21,285 nt of DNA from Aliicoccus sp041838435 (GCA_041838435.1 JBGYPO010000010.1:1-21285); one strand, 5' to 3'; counted from the first letter of the stretch, positions 6,294 through 13,002 are shown. The notes: a model not told the origin generated them from the letters alone. Numbers and translations are program-made.

Positions 6294-8388
6294 ATTCTTC
6301 AATACCCAAAATTATAAATGGTGTATTAATAATTAGTTCATCTTGATAAACTTCAGAATCGAACACGCTGTAATCACTTTGTGAGTATAAAGGCTCATAA
6401 ATTAATAATGTGTTACTATTGCCATCGAACTCACCCGCATTAACGATATCGTAAGCATCCTCTAATTCTTCATCTTCTAATAATTCAAAGTCATACTCGG
6501 ACATTATTTCTTTTATAGTTAATCCTTTAAAATCATTTAAAAATTCATCTAGATTATCGTCAAGCGTAACCTTATATACATTATCTGTATGTGTAAGGCC
6601 AATCATCCCTGATATAGGAACGTTTCGGTCATCACTTGTATCCAACAGGAGCTGAGTCACAGTCGGATTATAGAAATTCACATGCTCAACATCATGTACA
6701 GTGTTATACCCAATATAACCGACGTCGCCCTGATCTATATTAAATGTCACAGACGGCAGGAACATCGGAGTAGAGTATCTGTATAGATAAGCTAATGCTG
6801 TGTGTTCATTTTCTTTCTCCGCTTGTTGATAATCATTTATAAATGACTGCGCTTCTAATTCATTTAACTCAATTGTTTCTGTATATGTGTTGATATACAT
6901 ATAATCAACAAGATCAACTTTTAAAATATTAACTAAAAAGTCGAGTTGATTCGAAGCTAAAGAATCATACACAGGCGTGAAAAATTTTTCTTCATCTTCA
7001 GCTATATTAAATTCTCTCGTCCAATTTGAACCATCGCTTAATTGATAGGTGATTGTGTGCATGTTATATGAGTAGTATTGTGACATTTGCAGATAATCAA
7101 GTATTGGTCTGCGGGAATCTATAAGCGCTTCGTGTTGTTCATATACTGATTCGATTACACTAGGATCGCTTTCAACCATGTACTGTGCATCAAGAATATC
7201 TGCATCTTTTAGTGCAGAATACTCACCGATGTTTCTATCATACATTTGAATGTACACACCTTCGATATCCTCTTTATCGGGTATGTGAGTGAGATACATA
7301 TGCCATCCGACGATAAAAACAATCCAAAATACTATCGCTGCTATTACAGTGACTCCGATTGTCTTAAGCGAGAGCTTTATCCGTGGTGTAAATTGTAAAA
7401 TCATCTCCACGATAATGTATGATAGTGCAAGACCAACGACATAACTAATGATTGCAAGGGGTAAGTTGCCGAACACGAAGAGTATCCCGAGACCAAACAC
7501 AAGCATACCAAGAATTGATAACCAGGCGCTGAGCATGATGTGTATCCAGTTATAATAAAAGGGACTCGATACACGTTCTACATGATGGCGCTGATATAAG
7601 AAATATGTTGCGCCAATTAGGATTACTGCAAGAATGAACCATACTAAAATATCTATGGAGTAACCAAAACTCATCTGATCTATTACATGTATTGGAAATG
7701 TGATGTATTCAATGATTGTTGTAATTGTTAATTCCTGTGTCCCATATCCATATGATTGATTCGGTACACCATCAAAAACCGTTAGTGCAACCACATGAAT
7801 CAGTGACCAGGAAATATAAATCAGTAACATTGCTGCAGCTGTAAAGACTGCTTGAAGCGGTGCACGGTTAACAAACATGCCGACAAAAAGCGTAAAGCTA
7901 TACGTTACGAATATGACAAAGCACGAGAATAATATCCACTTCACAATTTCTATGAAACTAATATCAAAGAACAGGTTAAACGATATTGCATAAATGATAA
8001 AACCGATGATTATCGTCATGATAAACAAGATTCCAAGTCCTGAGACTATTCCATGTGTCAGAAAACTGTGTCGTTTCACAGGTAGCGCATGCATAAAGTC
8101 TGATGATGCTTCATGATTTTTATAATCAAACTGAGTAATCGCGATAATCGTCACAATAATGAGCGTGAAGAGATATTGAATCGCACTCAGTTCATAAAGG
8201 TTTGATGTCGCGTCGATACTCGCGATATCACCTGCCTCACTTAGTCTTTCCAACTGGAGTGAGTAGTTGATGAGTCCTGGGATTTGAATGAGCAAGACAC
8301 CAATGACATAAATCAAAACCAACCAAATAATATTATTTAAAAAGTATCTAGCGATTGATTTATTCCAAAATGATGTTTTTGATTTCAT
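6292..8388 (-). CDS. ABC transporter permease with large C-terminal extracytoplasmic domain
   Basis: A 698-residue membrane protein. Residues 1-365 hold about ten membrane segments (for example about 20-38, 70-86, 112-136, 150-172, 180-204, 248-265, 285-306, 310-330 and 345-362). The cytoplasmic motif FMHALPVKRHSF (98-109) is typical of permeases in GntR-linked ABC systems of Bacillales. Residues about 366-698 are hydrophilic and probably outside the cell; from memory such C-terminal parts are annotated DUF6449, but I cannot confirm this. I start it at ATG 8388 because GGGAGG (8397-8402) is 8 bases upstream; the longer frame to 8448 lies inside the preceding ATPase gene. It overlaps that gene by 29 bases. 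With one permease gene of double size, the transporter is probably a homodimer. The YtrBCDEF system of Bacillus is the nearest known comparison. Confidence 0.85.
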   Translation of the reverse strand: MKSKTSFWNKSIARYFLNNIIWLVLIYVIGVLLIQIPGLINYSLQLERLSEAGDIASIDATSNLYELSAIQYLFTLIIVTIIAITQFDYKNHEASSDFMHALPVKRHSFLTHGIVSGLGILFIMTIIIGFIIYAISFNLFFDISFIEIVKWILFSCFVIFVTYSFTLFVGMFVNRAPLQAVFTAAAMLLIYISWSLIHVVALTVFDGVPNQSYGYGTQELTITTIIEYITFPIHVIDQMSFGYSIDILVWFILAVILIGATYFLYQRHHVERVSSPFYYNWIHIMLSAWLSILGMLVFGLGILFVFGNLPLAIISYVVGLALSYIIVEMILQFTPRIKLSLKTIGVTVIAAIVFWIVFIVGWHMYLTHIPDKEDIEGVYIQMYDRNIGEYSALKDADILDAQYMVESDPSVIESVYEQHEALIDSRRPILDYLQMSQYYSYNMHTITYQLSDGSNWTREFNIAEDEEKFFTPVYDSLASNQLDFLVNILKVDLVDYMYINTYTETIELNELEAQSFINDYQQAEKENEHTALAYLYRYSTPMFLPSVTFNIDQGDVGYIGYNTVHDVEHVNFYNPTVTQLLLDTSDDRNVPISGMIGLTHTDNVYKVTLDDNLDEFLNDFKGLTIKEIMSEYDFELLEDEELEDAYDIVNAGEFDGNSNTLLIYEPLYSQSDYSVFDSEVYQDELIINTPFIILGIEE

Positions 8389-9271
8389 AACCCATACCTC
8401 CCATCTCATAAGCGAATATTTCTTCAAGTGTAAGCGGCAAAATATCATACATATAATGCGGATATTGTGTGATTTTCTTTTCGATTTCTAAAATGCTTCC
8501 TTTTACAATGCATGTCATGACACGACCGCGCACAGTATGATGTACGACATCGAGTGATTTAAAGAAATCATCATCAGGCATTGTTTTAAATGCAATCTGT
8601 ACTTTGCTGTGTTCAGCCTTCATGTCACTCATCTCTTTATGGAATAAGAGCGCGCCATTATGGAGAATTGACACAGAGTCACATATATCTTCCATCTCGC
8701 GAAGGTTATGACTCGAAGCTACAATTGTCATCCCATGCGCTGCTATATCCTGCATCATGATGCTCTTCACTTGAGAACGGATGATTGGATCGAGTCCATC
8801 AAATGGTTCGTCTAAAATCATGACTTCAGGTCTAGCTGAAAATGCGAGTATGAATGCAGCCTGACGCTTCATCCCTTTAGATACTTGGTTGAGTGGTTTT
8901 TTATGGTTGAAACTAAAATGTTCTATTAATTTTTTGTAGCGTGAGTCGGACCAGTTTGGATATAAATACTGATAAAACTCGGACATGCTATTTAACGATG
9001 CGCCTTTAAAGAAGTGAGGAATGTCAGCTAGGAAAATCACTTTATCTTTAATGTTAGGCTGATCAAACACACTATTTTCATAATCGCCATACTTTATTGC
9101 GCCATAATCCACCTGATAAATACCGACCATAGATTTTAAAAGAGTTGTTTTACCAGCTCCGTTAGAACCAAGTACACCGTGAATTGTGCCACTTTCAATA
9201 TGCATCGTAATATCTTTTAATGCTTCATGTTTATCAAACGATTTACCCATATGTTCAATCGATATCTTCAT
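8360..9271 (-). CDS. ABC transporter ATP-binding protein, YtrB-like
   Basis: A 303-residue ATPase with Walker A GSNGAGKTT (35-43), Walker B MILDEP (151-156) and H-loop His188. Two motifs depart from the standard: the signature reads VSKGM (130-134) rather than LSGGQ, and the Q-loop position reads FLAD (80-83) with no glutamine. Both oddities are, as far as I recall, common in the YtrB/GntR-linked group. A C-terminal region of about 90 residues follows the ATPase core. The start at ATG 9271 has AAGGAG 8 bases upstream; a GTG at 9280 abuts that site and is unlikely. It overlaps the gntR gene by 17 bases and the permease by 29, so the three genes form one translation-coupled unit. Confidence 0.92.
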   Translation of the reverse strand: MKISIEHMGKSFDKHEALKDITMHIESGTIHGVLGSNGAGKTTLLKSMVGIYQVDYGAIKYGDYENSVFDQPNIKDKVIFLADIPHFFKGASLNSMSEFYQYLYPNWSDSRYKKLIEHFSFNHKKPLNQVSKGMKRQAAFILAFSARPEVMILDEPFDGLDPIIRSQVKSIMMQDIAAHGMTIVASSHNLREMEDICDSVSILHNGALLFHKEMSDMKAEHSKVQIAFKTMPDDDFFKSLDVVHHTVRGRVMTCIVKGSILEIEKKITQYPHYMYDILPLTLEEIFAYEMGGMGYEIKNIILE

Positions 9272-9668
9272 TCCTATCACTCCTTTCTGCCGTTGTATTT
9301 GAGCCTGGAATATCTACAGATTCTATCCAATTAAGCAAATCCTGTTTCGTAACATTTAGCAATGAAAGCTCATTTAAGATGCGCTCAAGTTCTGATTTTA
9401 ATTGTGTGACCTTCTCTTTATTAATTGTTTCTTTCATATCATTCACGAAACTTCCTTTCCCAGGTAGTGAGTAGACATATCCTTCGCGCTCAAGTTCTCT
9501 GTATGCCTTTTGAATCGTATTTGGATTGACGGTTAAATCACCAGCAAGTTGCCGTACTGATGGCAACTGATCGCCTGGCTGCAATACATCTTGTGCCATG
9601 AGCAGTTTAACGCGTTGAACCAACTGCTCGTAGATGGGTGTCCGACTTTTTAAATCGATCTCTATCAC
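9255..9668 (-). CDS. GntR-family transcriptional regulator, YtrA subfamily
   Basis: A 137-residue regulator with an N-terminal winged helix-turn-helix (residues about 10-76): PIYEQLV, then PGDQLPSVRQLA, VNPNTIQKAYRELEREGYV and GKGSFV are the family hallmark. The short C-terminal part (about 77-137) has no large ligand domain, which is the YtrA type; these usually repress their own ABC transporter operon and respond to envelope-active compounds. I start it at GTG 9668, where GAGGAGG lies 8 bases upstream and where homologous proteins begin (IEIDLKSRTPIYEQ). The longer open frame to 9764 runs through the promoter and is not coding. The promoter and probable operator are at 9722-9764. Confidence 0.93.
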   Translation of the reverse strand: MIEIDLKSRTPIYEQLVQRVKLLMAQDVLQPGDQLPSVRQLAGDLTVNPNTIQKAYRELEREGYVYSLPGKGSFVNDMKETINKEKVTQLKSELERILNELSLLNVTKQDLLNWIESVDIPGSNTTAERSDRNEDID

Positions 9669-9721
9669 ATGCTTTTCCTCCTCTTTGATGCTGATATAAG
9701 CAATGATATCTTGTGTACTAT

Positions 9722-9744
9722 CTGTATTAATGAACATAATACAG
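9722..9744. promoter_or_regulatory. Inverted-repeat operator overlapping the -10 box
   Basis: Half-sites CTGTATTA and TAATACAG are perfect 8-bp inverted copies separated by 7 bases. They cover the -10 box and the transcription start of the gntR operon. Position and symmetry fit autorepression by the GntR dimer; binding by that protein is an inference. Confidence 0.75.
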
Positions 9745-9764
9745 TTAATACGGTTAGGTGTCAA
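9736..9764 (-). promoter_or_regulatory. Sigma-A promoter of the gntR-ABC operon
   Basis: On the minus strand a perfect -35 box TTGACA (9759-9764) is 17 bases from -10 TATTAT (9736-9741). A run of ten A residues (9765-9774) lies directly upstream of the -35 box, like an UP element. The leader to the GTG at 9668 is about 60 bases. Confidence 0.9.
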
Positions 9765-9796
9765 TTTTTTTTTTGATGTGAAAGGGAGTGAGGGGG

Positions 9797-9903
9797 CTCA
9801 TAGAGCAGCTAAGAGGTTTATTAGCTTCATGAGAACTCTCATAGAGCTGGTAAAGGGTTTATTAGCTTCATGAAAACTCTCATAGAGCAGCTAAAGCTTC
9901 CAG
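9797..9903. repeat. 41-bp tandem repeat, family A (two full units and one partial)
   Basis: Units start at 9797, 9838 and 9879, exactly 41 bases apart, each opening with CTCATAGAGC. The first two are complete and the third is cut short at 9903, where family B begins. Each full unit carries two inverted repeats: AGCTAA...TTAGCT in the first two-thirds, and ATGAGA-AC-TCTCAT spanning the junction with the next unit (exact at the first junction, imperfect at the second). Period 41 is not a multiple of three and no reading frame is maintained. Confidence 0.9.
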
Positions 9904-10259
9904 CGTATGACGGAGCATCCTCCGTTACTCGATAGAAGGCCAAACGTATGACGGAGCTTTCTCCGCTACCCGGTAGAAGGTCAAGCGTATGACGGAGCAT
10001 CCTCCGTTACTCGATAGAAGGCCAAACGTATGACGGAGCTTTCTCCACTACCCGATAGAGGACCAAGCGTATGACGGAGCTTTCTCCGCTACCCGGTAGA
10101 GGGTCCAGCGTATGACGGAGCTTTCTCCACTACCCGATAGAGGACCAAACGTATGACGGAGCTTTCTCCGTTACTCGGTAGAGGGCCGAGCGTATGACGG
10201 AGCATCCTCCACTACCCGGTAGAAAGCCCAGCGTATGACGGAGCGGTCTCCGCTACCCG
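9904..10259. repeat. 41-bp tandem repeat, family B (nine units)
   Basis: The motif CGTATGACGGAGC recurs at 9904, 9945, 9986, 10027, 10068, 10109, 10150, 10191 and 10232, always 41 bases apart; the ninth unit stops after 28 bases. Each unit holds a GGAG-N4-CTCC hairpin, extended to six pairs in units 1, 3 and 7, and a short CTACC-C-GGTAG palindrome that is perfect in units 2, 5 and 8. Units 1 and 3 are identical, and units 4 and 6 differ by one base. One sampled unit is about 56% G+C, clearly above the surrounding DNA. There are no spacers, so it is not a CRISPR array, and no gene lies inside it. Confidence 0.95.
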
Positions 10260-10293
10260 CAATACAATGTATTTTTAGAAAAAATAACCAACA

Positions 10294-10328
10294 ACAAAAA
10301 AACACCAAACCCCGTAAAGGATTTGGTG
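10294..10328 (-). terminator. Terminator of yuzD
   Basis: On the minus strand arms CACCAAATCC and GGGTTTGGTG (one wobble) form a hairpin at 10303-10328, followed by a run of seven or more T residues. It lies 22 bases after the yuzD stop codon. Confidence 0.85.
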
Positions 10329-10350
10329 CGCTCAAACAACCAATATTTAA

Positions 10351-10662
10351 TTACGCTTCTTGTTTCTCAAGCCACTTGTAAATGGGCTTTAAGTTAACAT
10401 AACCATCTTGAACGACTTCGTCATTCATCGTCACTAACGGATAAAATAATTCGTCTTCGTTAATCTGTTCGATTAATGATTCGTCATAATCTGATAGATT
10501 CTCAACATTGTCTAAATCAATATATGAAAATCGGAAGTCTTTATCTGTAAATTTTTTGTTTAGTACAGCTTCTAACCACTCGTACGTATCTTTTGAACCC
10601 GGTGCATTAACACAACTGGCACATATAACATCGCGTCCATAAACTTTAACTGCCACTCGCAT
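10351..10662 (-). CDS. yuzD: YuzD family protein (DUF1462), thioredoxin-like
   Basis: A 103-residue protein with the YuzD pattern: VAVKVYGRDVICASCVNAPG near the start, with a CASC redox-type or metal-binding motif at Cys14 and Cys17, then SKDTYEWLEAVL and, near the end, EDELFYPLVTMND. The fold is expected to be thioredoxin/glutaredoxin-like; the molecular role is not established to my knowledge. I start it at ATG 10662 because AGAGAGG lies 9 bases upstream and the family begins at this point; the longer frame to 10695 would add 11 residues without a ribosome binding site. It is divergent from nfu, the same pairing as in Bacillus and Staphylococcus, which suggests a link with Fe-S cluster handling. 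Transcription ends at 10294-10328. Confidence 0.9.
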   Translation of the reverse strand: MRVAVKVYGRDVICASCVNAPGSKDTYEWLEAVLNKKFTDKDFRFSYIDLDNVENLSDYDESLIEQINEDELFYPLVTMNDEVVQDGYVNLKPIYKWLEKQEA

Positions 10663-10757
10663 CAAATCATACCTCTCTATAATTAGATTTTTCATTCAAC
10701 ATCTATTATAATATAGATTATAGAAATTTTCTGTAAGAATGAACTGGAGTGATTAAT
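10663..10757. promoter_or_regulatory. Shared divergent promoter region for yuzD and nfu
   Basis: Back-to-back -10 candidates are seen: TATAAT at 10707-10712 for nfu, and on the minus strand TATAAT at 10705-10710 and 10717-10722 for yuzD. No good -35 box pairs with them, so an activator or weak expression is possible. The opposing -10 boxes overlap, so the two promoters probably compete for polymerase. Confidence 0.5.
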
Positions 10758-11003
10758 ATGACAGTAGAACAACAAGATATAATGTATCAACAGGTTGATG
10801 AAGTAATTGAGAAGTTACGCCCATTCTTATTACGTGATGGGGGAGACTGTGAGTTGGTCGACGTTGAAGATGGTATTGTCAAACTTAGATTGCTTGGCGC
10901 TTGCGGCACATGCCCGAGCTCTACTATAACGTTGAAAGCTGGAATAGAGCGTGCGTTATTAGAAGAAGTCCCTGGGTTTGTTGAGATAGAGCAGGTTTTC
11001 TAG
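10758..11003 (+). CDS. nfu: Nfu-type Fe-S cluster carrier (NifU C-terminal domain)
   Basis: An 81-residue protein that is entirely a NifU C-terminal domain. The hallmark CGTCPSS places Cys49 and Cys52 in a C-x-x-C, which in Nfu dimers bridges a [4Fe-4S] cluster for delivery to target enzymes. DGGDCELV (28-35) is also conserved in the family. The start ATG 10758 has GGAG 8 bases upstream; a GTG at 10749 sits on that site and is rejected. In S. aureus Nfu is a known Fe-S carrier that works alongside SufA, whose gene lies 330 bases downstream here. It is first in a plus-strand series with yuzB and sufA, but a hairpin terminator follows it directly. Confidence 0.95.
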   Translation: MTVEQQDIMYQQVDEVIEKLRPFLLRDGGDCELVDVEDGIVKLRLLGACGTCPSSTITLKAGIERALLEEVPGFVEIEQVF

Positions 11004-11009
11004 TATTCA

Positions 11010-11037
11010 GCGACCGTACTCGGTCGCTTTTATTTTT
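11010..11037 (+). terminator. Terminator or attenuator after nfu
   Basis: GCGACCG-TACT-CGGTCGC is a perfect 7-bp GC-rich hairpin followed by TTTTATTTTT. It lies 6 bases after nfu and 14 bases before the yuzB ribosome binding region. No promoter fits between hairpin and yuzB, so yuzB probably depends on readthrough. Confidence 0.85.
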
Positions 11038-11051
11038 CAGGAGGGATAGGT

Positions 11052-11306
11052 ATGTATCATGTTGTTGAGTTTTGTTCTTCGAACATGTTAAAAGGCTCAA
11101 AGGAAGTATTTGATACACTAAATCAAGATCCTGAAATTGATGTTGTGGATTACGGCTGTTTAAGCAACTGTGGTATATGTAGTAAAATGTTTTTTGCCTA
11201 TGTAGATGGTCAGACAGTCAGTGGAAAAACACCTGAGCAATTGCAAACGCGCATATATAAGCATATCGAAAAGTTGAAAAATAGCGAAGACGACTATAAC
11301 TTTTAA
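11052..11306 (+). CDS. yuzB: YuzB family protein (DUF1450)
   Basis: An 84-residue protein with four cysteines in the DUF1450 arrangement: VVEFCSSN (Cys8) and DYGCLSNCGIC (Cys36, Cys40, Cys43). The C-x3-C-x2-C cluster with an upstream Cys suggests metal or Fe-S binding in a thioredoxin-like fold, as in ferredoxin-type proteins, though no activity is known to me. The region around FFAYVDGQTVSGKTPEQL is also typical of the family. AGGAGGG lies 6 bases before the ATG. It sits between nfu and sufA, and its neighbours suggest a part in Fe-S or redox work. Confidence 0.9.
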   Translation: MYHVVEFCSSNMLKGSKEVFDTLNQDPEIDVVDYGCLSNCGICSKMFFAYVDGQTVSGKTPEQLQTRIYKHIEKLKNSEDDYNF

Positions 11307-11332
11307 ACGAATATTATATTGAGGTGATATTA

Positions 11333-11692
11333 ATGAGTGTACTTACTTTAACTGAAAGTGCAGCATATGAAGTGAAAGATATGTTAGAGAAAAATGATTT
11401 GGCTAACGGATTTTTGCGTTTTAAAGTTCAAGGTGGCGGTTGTACAGGACTCACATATGGGATGGCCGCGGATGAAGCTTCATCAGATAGTGATGAAATT
11501 CTAGAATTTCACGGCGTAAGAGTGCTCGTAAATAAATACGACATACCTGTTATCGAAGGGACTGTCATCGATTTTAAGCAATCATTAATGGGTGGCGGAT
11601 TTACGATTGAAAATCCAAATGCAATCGCATCATGTGGCTGTGGAACTTCATTTAAGACGAGAAAAAATGCCGGGACACCTGGAGATTGTTAA
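11333..11692 (+). CDS. sufA: A-type Fe-S carrier, HesB/IscA/SufA family
   Basis: A 119-residue protein with the three conserved cysteines of A-type carriers: Cys37 in GGGCTGL, and Cys101 and Cys103 in SCGCGTSF. These bind an Fe-S cluster or iron between two subunits and pass it to apo-enzymes. FKQSLMGGGFTIENPNA (81-97) is the usual family stretch before the CGCG motif. GAGGTGAT at 11321-11328 gives the ribosome binding site for ATG 11333; a GTG at 11324 lies within that site. From memory, the S. aureus sufA gene lies near nfu and next to a type II NADH dehydrogenase gene, the same order as here. It follows yuzB by 26 bases and is probably co-transcribed with it. Confidence 0.93.
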   Translation: MSVLTLTESAAYEVKDMLEKNDLANGFLRFKVQGGGCTGLTYGMAADEASSDSDEILEFHGVRVLVNKYDIPVIEGTVIDFKQSLMGGGFTIENPNAIASCGCGTSFKTRKNAGTPGDC

Positions 11693-11708
11693 AATATCTC
11701 AAAACCGC

Positions 11709-11737
11709 TTGATATACCTACGAAAGATAAGTAATAT
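11709..11737 (+). promoter_or_regulatory. Sigma-A promoter for the NADH dehydrogenase gene
   Basis: TTGATA (11709-11714) and TAATAT (11732-11737) are 17 bases apart in the 92-bp gap after sufA, about 48 bases before the start codon at 11785. The dehydrogenase gene can therefore be expressed apart from sufA. Confidence 0.6.
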
Positions 11738-11784
11738 TGAGAGTGTATATTATGCAAAAGAAATCGAGGAAAAGGTGAGTAATT

Positions 11785-13002
11785 ATGGGTTTCGAAAGAA
11801 CTAAAGTGGTAGTGTTGGGTGCCGGTTACGCGGGTATTCAAGCGGTCGCTAACATGCAGAAGAATATCTCTAGACATGAACTTGATATTACATTGATAAA
11901 TAAGAATAACTTTCACTATGAATCAACATGGTTACACGAAGTAGCAGCGGGTGCAATTGAATGGCATCATGCGACTTATTACATCAATCAGGTAGTCGAT
12001 AGCTTAAAAACAAACTTTGTTGAAGCGACAGTTACTGCAATTGATAAAGATAACAAACGCGTGTCAACAACAGAAGGTGAATTTGAGTATGATATCTTAG
12101 TCGTTGCGCTTGGTTTTGAAAGTGAATCATTCGGTATTAAAGGTATGGATGAGCATGCACACACAATTGTTACACCGGAAACGGCTGTTTCTGTGTGGGA
12201 AGAAATCAACAAAAACTTTAATAAATACTTAGAGACTAAAGATGAAACTTACTTATCTATCGTTGTTGGTGGTGGTGGTTTCACTGGATTTGAATTCCTT
12301 GGTGAACTTGCCAATACAATTCCAGAACTCTGTAAAGATCTTGGTATTGACCGTGACAAAGTTAAAATTACTTGTATTGAAGCAATGCCAAAAGTTTTAC
12401 CGATGTTCCCTGAACATTTAGCAGAGTATGCGCTCAATTTCTTAAAAGAAAATAAAATAGAATTATTAACAAACACAGCAATCACAGCTGCGAATGAAGA
12501 AGGCTTAATGATTAAAGTGAATGATGAAGAACAACTTCTGGCTGGTAAAACGCGCGTGTGGACAGCAGGTGTACGCGGTAATAAGTTAATGGAGGAATCA
12601 TTCGATGGCGTAAAACGCGGTAGAATCATTGTTAAACCAGACTTATCTATCGAAGGACATCCAGAAATCTTTGTTATCGGTGACTGTGCCGCTGCTATGA
12701 ACGGCGAAGGCGAAAATGCTCGTCCATACCCAACAACTGCACAAATTGCTATGCAGATGGGTGAACTCGTAGCGAGAAATATTGGCCTCATTCTTAAAGA
12801 TGAAAAAACAGCGCGTTTTAGCTTTATAGATCGCGGTACGGTATGTTCACTAGGAAAACATGACGGTATCGGTGTTGCTCTTGGACGGGAAGTAACTGGT
12901 AGAAGAGCTGCCATGATGAAACGTCTAGTTGACACGCGAGCAATCTTCAAAATTGGTGGACCTTTCCTGGCATTCTCAAGAGGTAAATTGTTAAATATGT
13001 AA
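11785..13002 (+). CDS. ndh: Type II NADH dehydrogenase (NDH-2)
   Basis: A 405-residue membrane-associated flavoprotein that oxidises NADH and reduces menaquinone without pumping protons. The FAD Rossmann motif GAGYAG is at 12-17 and the NADH motif GGGGFTGFEFLGEL at 162-175; Glu170 corresponds to the Glu172 described in S. aureus NDH-2. VIGDCA (297-302) closes the FAD site and AQIAMQ (319-324) is the quinone-site AQxAxQ motif. No membrane-spanning segment is evident in the core, as expected for a peripheral enzyme. AAAGGTGAG lies 5 bases before the ATG. It follows sufA and precedes yuiB, as in Bacillales. Electrons it delivers support the proton gradient used by the Mnh antiporter encoded further on. 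Confidence 0.95.
   Translation: MGFERTKVVVLGAGYAGIQAVANMQKNISRHELDITLINKNNFHYESTWLHEVAAGAIEWHHATYYINQVVDSLKTNFVEATVTAIDKDNKRVSTTEGEFEYDILVVALGFESESFGIKGMDEHAHTIVTPETAVSVWEEINKNFNKYLETKDETYLSIVVGGGGFTGFEFLGELANTIPELCKDLGIDRDKVKITCIEAMPKVLPMFPEHLAEYALNFLKENKIELLTNTAITAANEEGLMIKVNDEEQLLAGKTRVWTAGVRGNKLMEESFDGVKRGRIIVKPDLSIEGHPEIFVIGDCAAAMNGEGENARPYPTTAQIAMQMGELVARNIGLILKDEKTARFSFIDRGTVCSLGKHDGIGVALGREVTGRRAAMMKRLVDTRAIFKIGGPFLAFSRGKLLNM

Noticed and set aside
8389..8448. Longer start of the 698-residue permease
   Set aside because: It would lie within the ATPase gene with no ribosome binding site, whereas ATG 8388 has GGGAGG at the right distance.
9669..9764. N-terminal extension of the GntR regulator
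   Set aside because: The frame runs through the -10/-35 promoter and operator; GTG 9668 has a strong ribosome binding site and fits the family start.
9797..10259. CRISPR array
   Set aside because: Units follow one another with no unique spacers; variation is spread within the 41-bp unit and no cas gene is present.
9904..10259. Coding repeat or repeat-peptide gene in the 41-bp array
   Set aside because: Period 41 shifts the frame at every unit and stop codons appear in the frames read, so no repeat protein is possible.
11592..11804. A 70-residue open frame overlapping the sufA end
   Set aside because: It lies in another frame of sufA and the ndh leader, has no ribosome binding site and no recognisable protein pattern.
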